Origin: Paragonimus skrjabini miyazakii | Lineage: Eukaryota; Platyhelminthes; Trematoda; Plagiorchiida; Troglotrematidae | DNA length: 64,000 bases | Reading direction: 5' to 3' | Assembly (NCBI GenBank): GCA_014338405.1 | Contig: JTDE01002057.1 | Span: forward strand, 2,099-66,098 | Part shown: positions 24,191 to 34,624 of the stretch, in pieces | Layout of the letters: each line of letters opens with the position of its first letter | Position numbering within the stretch: position 1 is the first letter of the stretch | Notes under the pieces: model-generated | What the model saw: the letters and a program-made list of their open reading frames with translations, nothing else | Told to the model about the DNA's origin: nothing | Databases searched by the model: none | Program-made: the position numbers and the translations under genes

Positions 24191-26284
24191 CAAAAGTTCG
24201 TATTGACAAAGTATTTTCTTCGCAGCAATATTAGCAGATACGAACAAAACTGTCATGCACTACTTTCTCTCTATTCAGTCCTTATTGATCCCTCAAAACA
24301 CTCCGCAATCTCACAGAAATCAAATTATTTGGCCACTATAGTCGGTAACTAGTAAATGTAGGACGGACCAAATAACATTGCATCGCGAAGGCTTAGTTAT
24401 TTAGCCTTGCAGTGTAGTCACAACCCTTGGTATGAAGCCACTGTTAATAAAGGCACAAACGTTTACGTACATATCACCTGAAATCTTTTGGCCTAGTAAC
24501 AAAACTTTCCGGGAATATGTTTACCTGATCTGTGTAATTCCGTAGAACAGTTGTAATTTGTAAAGTGATGCTCTCATGCAGTGGATTCAATGAAAATTAG
24601 GTTCACAGAATCTGTCACTGTGTTGACTGTTAACAAATTAGTGCATAACGCACGCAGTTTGTATACATCTTAGGTGGAAATATGTAGCGGTTCGAGCCTA
24701 TTGTCGAGGACAAACGTCATATTAAAATGACTGTATTACGCACCAAAGCAGATGGTTAGTGCAATTATTCAAAGTAGCCCTTGATAACATATTCCACAAA
24801 CGGAATCTTACTGTATTACAGTGTAACTAATCGAAATGATGAACATTTTTACGGAAAACTACACGGACATCTGGGTTTCACGCCGAAACAATATTGTTCA
24901 TTAAGTTTGCAATGTGACACGTGAACAACAGTAGCCTCTTCTGAACACAATTCATGTTCCCAAAGTAGACCCTAAGCGGCAGTTTACCCATAGACTTGAA
25001 TCATTTTGGCAAGTAGTATCATCACACATTCGTGCTTTTGAAAAAATTTGGGAATACTAGTCTTAATTCAACTATGTGGGATGCACTAGCATATGACGTA
25101 CTACTGAATACGCCCTACAAATGCTGAAGGGTAATAAAAAATAATTAGTGTAAATTTATAATATGGACGTTCTGCGCTGACGATTCACTATAACATTGAT
25201 GCACATAGTATGATGATGTGTAATATGTTCCCTGACATTTTACCAGTGAGAATGACCTTAACGAGCCTAACAACTTGGCCTACATAATCGCAAACCAGTA
25301 AATTATATTTATAAAAATAAATAAATTTAAGGTTTAATCATAAACAATAGTAGTGTCTTTCTCTCTAACTATCCTTCATTCATGTGGTCAGTATATACAT
25401 TGAGGCAATAACAATGAAGATTTATTGACGACTATTGTTGAAATAGGCTGGAAGTTTTATTTCACTGTTGATCCATTTACACAGCTGTCACTCAGGTAGA
25501 AAGATTGTGTGTTAAATTTATCAATCTGTAAAATGAATTGATTGTTTTGAATACCTCTAAAAACAATCTATATGGACGTTGTTGTTGTTGAAATTATCTA
25601 CAAGGTTTCAGCAATATATGTCAAAAAAGGCTTGAAAGCATCCTTTAGTGATGAGTTGAGATGCATCACTCAAGTGAACCCTGTCTTAATGAGTCGGCAA
25701 TAATATTATAATCCAGGTCTTTAGGGAAAATATCTGTACTTTCATCTGCGCAGCTAATCACAGACACCAACATGATATCCCGCAATATCATGGTGCCAGG
25801 TTTGTGGTCAAAACAAAGTCATTATCAAAATCATTGTAATAGGTGCTTTCAGGGCGACAACAAATATTTTGATTTCAAATTTACTGTGCGTAAACTGCAT
25901 TAATGATAGATCAAATGAATGCAGTGGTTTAATGACAGATGCAATATCTATAGGGTGAAACTGTGCAATGACGTTGAGAATAGGTAGATCATAAATTCGA
26001 GGGTCAAAGCACTGCACTCAATTTTCTGTTCATTTCTCTCCAGGGAATGTAGACTTTTCACAATGTAGTGGTATACCTTTTTTATATTTCGGTTCAAGGT
26101 ACACTGCGACTTATCGGCATTTTAGCAATTCGGGGCCAATACAATCAATAGATTTTATTTGACTTAATGATATCTTGTATAATAACGCCCACTTAACGCC
26201 GCCATTTAGTCAGAGTGGACAGTCCGTGATAAAGATGATTTTACTTCGTCCCAGAGACCGTCTTCTCAACTCCACTTATTAAAT
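24191..26284. other. Spacer of inner inverted repeat, non-coding
   Basis: AT-rich. A minus frame at 25808-26017 is open but has no recognised motif. No repeat family or RNA gene is visible. Confidence 0.45.
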
Positions 26285-27240
26285 ACGAATTCCTAATAGT
26301 TTTGAACAGTGCTGGTGTTCTTCATAGCTCGGCTGATATTGTTGGTAATTGTACGTTCGTCGAGGTTGACATTTTGTTTTTAAACGTTTCATCACCAAAC
26401 GAGTTGACATCATCAGTGCGTAAGTGTTTCAGCGAATAGTCTTTGAGAGTGAAGTTTGGTGAAGCTTGATGGATGCCTGTTCTTATATAGCAGAGTGAGT
26501 TGATCTTCCGACCTGAATTCCGTCTGGTCGCCTTCTGTTGTTCCTGACATTTGACCTGACGCACCACTAGTTGGTTCGTGTTGCATTTGAACTTTGACTC
26601 AACATGTGATTTGTTATTTCCTGTATTCCTTGAATCTATGATCTGGAGTTTGATTGGCTGTTCCCTGTTGCTATCAATCGATAACTTTGAATCTAATCAG
26701 TTGGTCCCTGAAAACTGATTGAGTAGTTCACTTCTTGGTTTTGGTATTCCATTCGATTGGTTATATATTGTCCGGTACCGACGTTGGTCTGGTATGTTCA
26801 AGTTGCTCCGTTCGGGTTTACCGGTATTTGGGCATGATGGTGTCTACATCTCTAGAAATCAATAGTTCGCACTGGTACAAAGATTCTGTCCAGCTCGATG
26901 TGTTTGTTTATTGAACCGGCTGATGAATACCAAGCTTCGAGAGATTCTCTTGCATGTCAGGTGTTTGCCTGAATAAGGAATTCTGCGGCAATCAAGTTGA
27001 AAGTGTATCCAGTTTCATTCTCGTGGAGGGAGATCAATGAAAATAGTTTTCGCATAGTGATAGCTAATTCATGTTTGTGCGTTCGTGCTGATAAATTAAG
27101 TCCGATTACACCGACCTAGGATTGTCCAAAGTCATTGCACTGGATTCTGTAAATGACGTTTCTGTTGTCGCCGGGTTTGACGTTTTCCTTTGAACTTGAT
27201 AGTACTCTTCGTAATGTCGCCGTTAGCTTTGCTTATTTTG
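26285..27240 (-). mobile_element. Decayed PLE 3' fragment
   Basis: Homologous along its length to 10650-11560, same orientation. The minus strand still shows NVIYRIQCNDFGQS followed by a stop where the other copy has NVIYKIQCNDCGQHYVGQ, so the GIY-YIG core is destroyed. The hairpin flanked by CTGATGA and GAAAC is kept at 26386-26416. It abuts the right arm of the inner inverted repeat at about 27240. Confidence 0.85.
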
Positions 27241-27256
27241 AACCGCCGGTTTATCG

Positions 27257-27349
27257 CTAAGCGTTCCTCAACTTATTCACAGAAGGCGACTGCACGGTAA
27301 GACAAGACTCTTCAATAAAATCAAAGCTGTCAGCAGAACCGAGCGCCAT
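27257..27349 (-). pseudogene. Start of gag-like ORF (right copy)
   Basis: ATG at 27349 (minus) reads MALGSADSFDFIEESC... and stops after 30 codons at 27257. It is the partner of 24101-24190. The sequence after codon 16 has no counterpart in the left arm. Confidence 0.45.
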
Positions 27350-27459
27350 TTGAGTAACACACGATAACGTTTAAAATCCACTAGTGGTGCTTTGTTCCCG
27401 CCGAATTACACCAAACACCATCAACGTCGAGAAGTGTACGTTGATGGATTAGACGAACC

Positions 27460-27899
27460 CTTTCCGCGGAAACATTATACGCACCAAAATCTGAGACGGA
27501 ATGTGCTCACAGCATTCAGACTGGAATAAGAAACGACCCGTGAAGTGGATACTAACTGGTGCCACATTTCAGGTTTGTGACTGACTATTGGATCGTCCCT
27601 TAATACGAGCTCAATCGTTTGCCCCCAGAACCGAGAAGAAGAATGGGTGCGGCAACAGCGTTTATTGGAAAAAAAACGAGCCGAGTCCATTAGGCCACAG
27701 AGGCTCTACTTTTATAAGTTTAACAGAGGGGGACATTCAAAAGTGTACTCGTGAGAACAGTTCACATAATGTACAGGCGTTCGATCGCGCAGCTGCAATC
27801 TAATCAAGCTTAATGGACTGAGTGAGTTAAAACATATCACTTAACTCGAAGCCGGATCGATCACCTATGCTGCTTTGTTAGGAGATGCATCTCCTAACA
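27460..27899 (-). mobile_element. LTR retrotransposon 5' end (right copy)
   Basis: Mirror of 23551-23990. The 24-base palindrome is at 27876-27899, TATA at 27710-27716, and the poly(A) signal at 27661-27666 on the minus strand. Confidence 0.6.
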
Positions 27900-29183
27900 C
27901 TGACTCAGTCGGAATGAAAGTATTCAATGCTAACTCGTAGATTTTACACTTCCTCATATGTAGTTGGTGTGTGAGACTCACTGGTGATGTATACGTAAAC
28001 ACGGAAAGCGTAAACTTAGCAACTGCCAGAATGGCCAGTTCGTTTCTCACTACTTTGTTCTGATAACACTCTCTTCATCTTTGTATATTCGCGATGAACG
28101 CATTCCCTATTGTTATCTCTATTGAGTGGTTAGTATAATGCAAACGGGTATCTTGTGTGTTTGGCTAATTGTGTTTTCGATACTGAGTTGCTTGTAAATT
28201 GAATAAATGCGAATGAGCGCATGACGGAAAACCTCCATAATGGCATGCATGTATCATGTAACAATATTGAAATGCATCTATTTCATATGATTCGTAGCTT
28301 GAAATCATCGTTTTTATATTTAAATTGGATAATCACTTACAAACCATTAATTACTGAAGGGGGTATTTACCGAAACCTAGCAATTATTAGTGCTTCAAGC
28401 AGTCAATCCATTCAGTTTTGCCAGGGGTAAGCTATCATCATGGCACAATGCATACCCCTGTGATTAGACTGAAATGAGTATTGGTGATAGTTTTCTCAAC
28501 AACTGGGAATGCTGAATCGATGTGAAACATAGAACACTAACCATTGAGAATTTTCAGACTGTTTTGTTGCTCTCCAATAAGCTGTTTTGCGTCGTGTTGA
28601 GAAAATGTTTTATTTAGCTCAGCATGTTTTTCAGTATATTTTTCATGACATTACACGTTAATTTGAGCGTTTTAAGATATGTGCCACTGAACGCTTCAAG
28701 GGAGTAGCGTCATTCAACGACAGTTCTCTGTATGTGTTTTATCCAGTCTAAATGGCATATACTTATCAACCTAACCGACCCAGACCAGCAAATCAACAAA
28801 TCAATAATATCCAGTTGGTGTAGGATGTAGCTATTAATTTCCGCCTCCTTAAATGTACACTGTTCAATACACTATCGTAACTGAATTCCCGTTATATCAG
28901 AAGTAAACCAACATTTAGAAAACCGACGGGTCAAACAAACGATTGACGTTGAGTTTCAATGATTACTGCGTGAATAATATCTATCAATCCTAAGATGCTT
29001 TATGAGATGCTATGTTATTGGTTAAACCGTCATACGTGAGTAATAGTGGGGGTTTTTGATTTTACGTTCCACCTGTAAATTCGTAATATTTGACAAATCG
29101 ATAATTGTTCCCGTGTTGATGAAATGAAATTGTAAGCATCCATAACTCGTAGAGAGTCCTGATAAAGCAAATAAAAACAGAAT

Positions 29184-29405
29184 TTGGTTGTAACTGGTTT
29201 GGTCGTTTTTCATACACTGAAGGAACTATGCTCATTTACTCAATGTTTAGACGAATTAGATTCAAAATCTCCAAAACAACGTGACGAGTTTCATGCGAGA
29301 AAACGAGAACTGTGTGAAATTTTATTTAAGGTGTTTGTTAAAGGCGATTTACATCATATTTTGTACCAAAGCACTGCAACAGATTACAACCCGAAGGGAT
29401 TGTGA
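29184..29405 (+). other. Conserved 73-codon frame in inner arm (right copy)
   Basis: Same 73 residues as the minus frame at 22045-22266. An in-frame stop lies 12 bases before the first codon listed, and no ATG opens the frame. Confidence 0.25.
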
Positions 29406-29880
29406 TGGGGTTATCCAATCTTTCAACCAATATTTGTGTTCCTCTTTTATGCCGAACTGTGCTGCTGTCATTTATGGAAGAGTTAGATCGGTTCAATTTT
29501 GTTCATAAAATATAAACGTGAGAGATTAATTCCCATTTTGTCACTGTGATAAACTATCTTAATAATTCTCTGGAAAGCGCATGCTGGTTTGTTTTACAAT
29601 GCGCCTGAGTTACCGAACATAACTACCTGATGCTAGCTGTTGAGCAGGATGGTAAACAGCGTACTCATTTTACTGTCTAGATCGAGATTGTGAGCCTTCC
29701 GTTCATTCGATCTCATGAGATACGGTGTATAATCGTCCATGTTTCGTTATTCCATCAACTACCAACTGATGCACTGTGCACCCTCTAACAATCGTTGACA
29801 GTGTTGAGCGTAGAATGAATCTGGGATGCGATGAAACAATATAATTGTGTTAAATGAGCATAATTAAGTGAGAGTGCTGC

Positions 29881-30063
29881 AACCCATCAAAAGCGGTCCG
29901 ATTCAGAACACTTTTTACTGCCGTGGCCATTGGAATCAGGCTGCTTGACCCGGTATTATGTCACCAAAAACGGTTTGTTCAAGCGCTGCACCTACCATCG
30001 CCACAAATCCACCGGATCGATGGTCATCCTGCGCGGTCATACCAATGGACAAGCGTGACGTAA
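29881..30063 (+). mobile_element. PLE C-terminal fragment
   Basis: The plus frame reads NPSKAVRFRTLFTAVAIGIR, then LLDPVLCHQKRFVQALHLP and a stop at 30063. It matches the C-terminal signature of the PLE at 49.4-50.1 kb (AEAIGIRLYNPPLCAQKRFVQALDLPW). Only the last 60 codons remain. It starts within 20 bases of the end of the inner inverted repeat. Confidence 0.85.
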
Positions 30064-30530
30064 CCGACCAATCAAGCCATCGCCAACTGACTGACCAGTG
30101 ACCTAGTTTCTTTGTAATAAGTCCGATCGATATCTCGATCTAACTCTATTAACTCTTTATATAATTGTACCGGCCTGAAGATGAATTATCTAAAGCATAT
30201 GTTTGCCTATATGTCTTTATTCGGATTATCGTAATGGGCATATTTGAAACGATAAGCTTATAGATTCAGCGAGATCAAAACGTCATTAGCAATCGGGATT
30301 TGCACTCTGAATGACTACATGCTTGAATAAATTGTAACGCTCTGCATGATCAAATGACATTCTGTCAAATTTTTTTGCTTCGTTTACACACTGCTATGGT
30401 TTCGCTTAATCTACATAATTATATTGATCTGGCAATAAATTGCCGGAAACAATTGTTCGTCACGGTTTTCCTTCTATGATTCAATTGGAATTTTCATGTG
30501 GCTTCAAATACGTTCATAATGCGTAAAAAG

Positions 30531-30648
30531 TGTGATATTGGCCTGCATTTTGTGCGATGGTATTAACGCGAATGTGAGCGTTCCTTGTCCTGGTAATAAT
30601 CGCGGTCATTTCAAAATCGACTTGTGCGTGGATGAAAGACAAAAAGAG
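30531..30648 (+). CDS. Weak exon candidate, Cys-rich (Ly6-like?)
   Basis: An open frame reads ILACILCDGINANVSVPCPG and on to HFKIDLCVDERQKE, then an excellent donor GAG|GTACGT at 30649 in phase 0. Cysteine spacing loosely recalls the start of a Ly6/uPAR domain, a family of surface proteins common in flatworms. The acceptor (AAAAAG before 30531) has no pyrimidine tract, which is the main weakness. No partner exon was found. Confidence 0.2.
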
Positions 30649-31127
30649 GTACGTAAAAACTCCGTATTTGTTCACAAATGCGAATTATACTGTCATTTAT
30701 TTTGACACAGATATCTGATGTTTGGTTGATCTACACCGACTCGAATTACGGGTTTTAGCTCTGCACCGAAGGTTCAGGTTTCATGTGACTGTATGCTATT
30801 TTATCGAAACATTGAGGAAACCTATTGAAGATGTTTTATAGTGGTTCACGGCAATAACGTACTTAGCTGAAAATGTATGACGGCTTGCATGCACACAATG
30901 TGCCCTAGTGTTTAGCATTCTACTAAAAGTGTCTGATGTTTATATGTGGTATCGTGAGCTGATATGCGGTTTTATGTGTAAAATGATAAATTCTCTTTTC
31001 TTCAGTTCTCAGATCATGTAATCTAGTTATCGGTGGTTATATAACAATAGTTACGCGGTAACTAAAGTCGACTTGTTGTCCATTCGGACATGACTCTTTG
31101 CTATGTTTCAACAAACATTTGACATAA
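30649..31127. other. No supported gene
   Basis: A strong acceptor (TTCTCTTTTCTTCAG, ending at 31015) occurs here, but the following frames are short. Possible very small exons after it cannot be told from chance. Confidence 0.35.
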
Positions 31128-31403
31128 AAACTACTACTGAAATTTCCACCCCAACCACGTTTTGATATATACCACTCACTGCCGATTGAATATCAAGTAA
31201 TCTTGTTAGAAGAAGATGGACTGATCTGCAAGTACATGAACAACGAATATTGTGTAATGAATCAGAACAGGCAGACTGCATGCCGACGTATGCAGAACAA
31301 CTTACTGGAGGCACTCACATTTGAGCCGTTAGATCATGTCCGGATAACCGATGTTTTATTGGAGTTATGTGCGACGGATGAGAACAAGTGGTCACAGTTA
31401 TAG
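31128..31403 (+). CDS. Exon-like open frame, unknown product
   Basis: Open for about 91 codons without ATG at its start. It includes LPIEYQVILLEEDGLICKYM and ends ITDVLLELCATDENKWSQL then stop. Composition is protein-like (mixed charge, few low-complexity stretches). A possible acceptor (CTTGTTAG) sits inside at 31208. It could be a terminal exon or part of a decayed mobile-element protein; I do not recognise it. Confidence 0.25.
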   Translation, partial: KLLLKFPPQPRFDIYHSLPIEYQVILLEEDGLICKYMNNEYCVMNQNRQTACRRMQNNLLEALTFEPLDHVRITDVLLELCATDENKWSQL

Positions 31404-32452
31404 GTGCGGTTGCTAAGAGGTAAGTCAGAATTATACTAATGGCAAAGTAAGCTGATCTTTATCCAAGATATACTTCTGCCTAGTCCTATATGGGTCCTTG
31501 ACACAGTAGGGAGAGCATTTTCTTTCTACTGTCACAATCATAGCTCTATTTGGTGAATTTTTATCCACAAGAATGAAGAAATATTTTGGAGACTAGTTAC
31601 CTAAGAATATTTTGCCAGGACAAAATAAAAGGCATTCTACTTCCGCCTGTTATAAAGCATATTTTACTGAAATATACCTTTTTGAAAAACCCAAGCGAAT
31701 GGTCAATGTGCTAATACTATAGGCATAGAAATAAGAATTTGTCGAACACGCTTTATTAGAAATGTGTTTGAAAGTTGCAGTGAGGAAGTGAATTTTTTAG
31801 AGACCGAAATTCTTTCGGTCCTTCGAACGGTCGAGTTCTTTTCAGTTGTTTTGGAATTGTATTGTTCATTCTGTTTGTTTTATATTGAGGAGTAAACGTT
31901 TTCAGTTGATGGATATGCACAAAGTGACATCATTTCACAGTTCTGCCCTCCTGGTTCGTGTTTTTGAGAGAAGACTCTGTCGTATGCCATTTTTGGAACT
32001 GCAGTTTTGTTATGAACGTTTAAATGAAACAATCCAATGTTGGCTGTCGAGGAGTACACAAAAGAATATTTATGGTTGTTGATGTCGGCTGCTGTAATTT
32101 AGGTAGGGGGCGAGGTTAGATTATCTGGCAATAATTGAGAACAATTAATAACATATTACAAATGCAAATACACGGATTGTTAACAAACGTTTCTCACACT
32201 GATTGAGACACTCTTGGATTATTGTTGCACAGCGCTTATAGACACAAATTGAATGAGATTCTACATAGGACACGTACGATTTTACCGTTTGTGCAATTTA
32301 GTCGTGAGTCAAAAATTAGACTACAAAATGATGTGAGAGATCCGTAACAGCGTACACGCAAATAGTAAATAGCGATTATTTCAAATCTAAGCGACGCAAA
32401 TTCAAGAATTTTGGTGAGTGGGGGGGATTTTATTTATTATCTAACTTAAACA
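31404..32452. other. No supported gene
   Basis: AT-rich. The ORF at 31846-32082 starts with TTG and has no splice support. Confidence 0.4.
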
Positions 32453-32570
32453 TTACTCATTGTTGATCGCAGCTTTTACATTTGCATAGACTGTCCCGTC
32501 GACCTGTTTTAAGCTGAATAACTTGATTGTGATTTTGCTCTTGTTACACCTCGTCATTAGTGTACCTGGC
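32453..32570 (-). CDS. Possible terminal exon (minus), unknown product
   Basis: After an acceptor-like GTTCCATTCCAG the minus frame reads PGTLMTRCNKSKITIKLFSL, then KQVDGTVYANVKAAINNE and a stop. Entry phase would be 2 and the exon 118 bases. The sequence looks protein-like but matches no family I know. The frame also continues upstream past the acceptor to 32647. Confidence 0.25.
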
Positions 32571-32843
32571 CTGGAATGGAACAACGGCCACGCTTTCATG
32601 AGGTAACAGCGTTGACCACCGAGTAATATATTAACCTGCACAGTCACAGCAAACTGTAGCGAGCCTCACGATTCAACGTAGACAACATCTATTTGAAGTA
32701 AGCCATTTTTTGTCAGTAGCCAAAACCGTGTCCAAGTATTTATCGTCTTGCTGTCAACGTCATAATTCATGTTACGCAGCGGATAGTTTCGGTAGACAAT
32801 TACAGTGTTCGGGTTTCTGCTTCAAACTTATTAACGTTTTCAG

Positions 32844-32973
32844 ATTCTTAATGAAATTTGACAATAGCAGGCAGGCCATTTCATCTCGTTCAGCAATTGC
32901 GGCAATGTTTACACAAACATCCCCTCAAATAATTGATAATATGAACGTGCTCATTAATAGATTAGGACCGTAG
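32844..32973 (+). CDS. Possible terminal exon (plus), unknown product
   Basis: Acceptor AACGTTTTCAG, then FLMKFDNSRQAISSRSAIAA, MFTQTSPQIIDNMNVLINRL and a stop (phase 2 entry, 130 bases). Protein-like, unknown. The frame is open further upstream to 32710. Confidence 0.25.
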
Positions 32974-33147
32974 TGCTCAGCGTACAGTAGGCAGATTTCC
33001 GCCAGCAATCACGTTCACAACTACGGATGACATTCAAATGTATGTGGGTTCTGCTGAATGAATGCAATGAATGGAGTGAATAAACTTACTTGTTCACAGT
33101 CTGTCAGGAAAGTCATTTTGTTGCACATCTGCTTCTCTTCATTGCAG

Positions 33148-33219
33148 GAAAAACAACCCGGCCTTCAACATGTCGACGACGAGTCAGTTCAAACCGGGAA
33201 AGGTTTTTGAATACAAATG
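33148..33219 (+). CDS. Possible 72-base exon with internal ATG
   Basis: A good acceptor (CTTCTCTTCATTGCAG) and a donor (ATG|GTGTGT at 33220) enclose 72 bases in symmetric phase 2. The frame reads KNNPAFNMSTTSQFKPGKVF then EYKW. If the acceptor is a trans-splice site, the ATG at 33168 could be a start. A similar-looking exon is at 40634-40745. Product unknown. Confidence 0.28.
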
Positions 33220-33814
33220 GTGTGTATTACGATTACGTTAACTGATATGAAGGTTACTCATGTACATTCTGCATATTACCTTGTTTCAACCTCACATGTT
33301 AGAATACACTTCATATATTACGTTCAAAATGTATGAAAGTTGGTTTTGTTAAAATCATCAAGAACAGTTCTGAGCTGTTGAATGCCAATTTAGAAATACC
33401 GTGCTACTTACTAACTGTCAAGAAGACGGCTAGTTTGTTTAATCATTCAACGACCTGCAAAATGTTGCGTTTGTTTGGAATAAAATGTTAGTTAGATAGC
33501 AACTTTCTTATTGGTATTTGCATCGTGCTGGCACAACTCGAAAAACAAAACGAGAAAGCAAGAAAGCCATGGTAGTTTATAAGAAAAATATTGTTCCGTA
33601 AAACCCGTAGTCTGGTTCTGAAAATCCTCCTTGACGAAATCATATAGAACATAAACTCGTCAAATATCTGAATGAAACTATCTTCAGAAATGCGTTTAAA
33701 TACTGACGTGGAGTAACGTCCATTTCGGTTTCTGGTCAGTGGACAGTTGCGTCCCAGGTGACTACAGCAAAAATATCGGTGACATTACATAATTGGCATT
33801 ATTTGGAGTGCTAC

Positions 33815-33915
33815 CTGTGATATCATCATGACAGCAAACTTTCCATTCGTTAACAAGAATTATCGGAATCTGGATACAGACCTTATTCACATCCCACTGG
33901 ATAGCACCCAACTTA
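33815..33915 (-). CDS. Weak exon candidate (minus)
   Basis: Acceptor TTGTAACATTGCTCAG, then KLGAIQWDVNKVCIQIPIIL and VNEWKVCCHDDIT, ending in a donor ACAG|GTAGCA (phase 2 in, phase 1 out, 101 bases). The VCCHDD word loosely recalls the end of a Ly6 domain. No compatible neighbour exon was proved. Confidence 0.2.
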
Positions 33916-33986
33916 CTGAGCAATGTTACAAACAAATACGTTTGTGTAAAAACGTTTACACAGAACTCATATGAACATGATGGCAT

Positions 33987-34345
33987 AAATGGGTGTCATC
34001 GTGTCAGTTGGTTTACTCAACTATGTACTGTGACACCTCGCTTGTGTGCATTCCATCGGAGAGCTTTGAGAGTTTTTCCCATATGTCTTTGTTTCTTGCA
34101 ATGGCTGCGGTTTAACCAAGTGCCCGATTGTTGGGCAATCTAACTTATTATAAATTTAGCAAAAGAGGCTAAATGTTGAGGGAATAGCATTTAGAACGGA
34201 AGGAAGCTTTTAAGCTTCTTCTCAAATGATATTTTAACTTGGACATGATTCCTGATTATCTGAGAAGAGTATATCACGTTTGACCAGTGTTAGTTTGCCA
34301 TTTTGGTTGACATGAAATCACTTTTGTATTTAATTTTCCATTCGT
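33987..34345. other. No supported gene
   Basis: AT-rich sequence, no motif seen. Confidence 0.4.
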
Positions 34346-34624
34346 GTGAATGATAAGATTAAAACACCGATTCTACTAAAACGACAGCAGAGTTCACAAC
34401 AGCAAGTATCCAACAAACACCCACCCAGCGAGTTACTTTCAGGTACCGTGCTATCCATCTTAACAGGCTTTCAACCACCAGTGACTGCAATGGAATTTGT
34501 ACAACCAGGGAACAAAACACAAACCAACCGATCGTTCTTAAAAGCAAGCCACCACATTACGTCATGTGAGAAAACAGGAAGGGAGGAGAACGACCTGCTC
34601 ACTTTGAAGAGCTATGTAACGTGA
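34346..34624 (+). other. Gln/Ser-rich open frame, unknown
   Basis: A 92-codon frame (GTG first codon) with LLKRQQSSQQQVSNKHPPSE. A donor (TCAG|GTACCG) falls at about 34442 in phase 1. The antisense frame is also open, so composition alone may explain it. Confidence 0.2.

Larger units (their letters stand above)
27302..29865 (-). repeat. Inner inverted repeat, right arm
   Basis: Reverse complement of 21585-24148. Paired positions add up to 51450 throughout, so there is no net length change. It ends at about 29865, directly before a PLE fragment. The LTR in this arm points left, toward the spacer. Confidence 0.95.
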
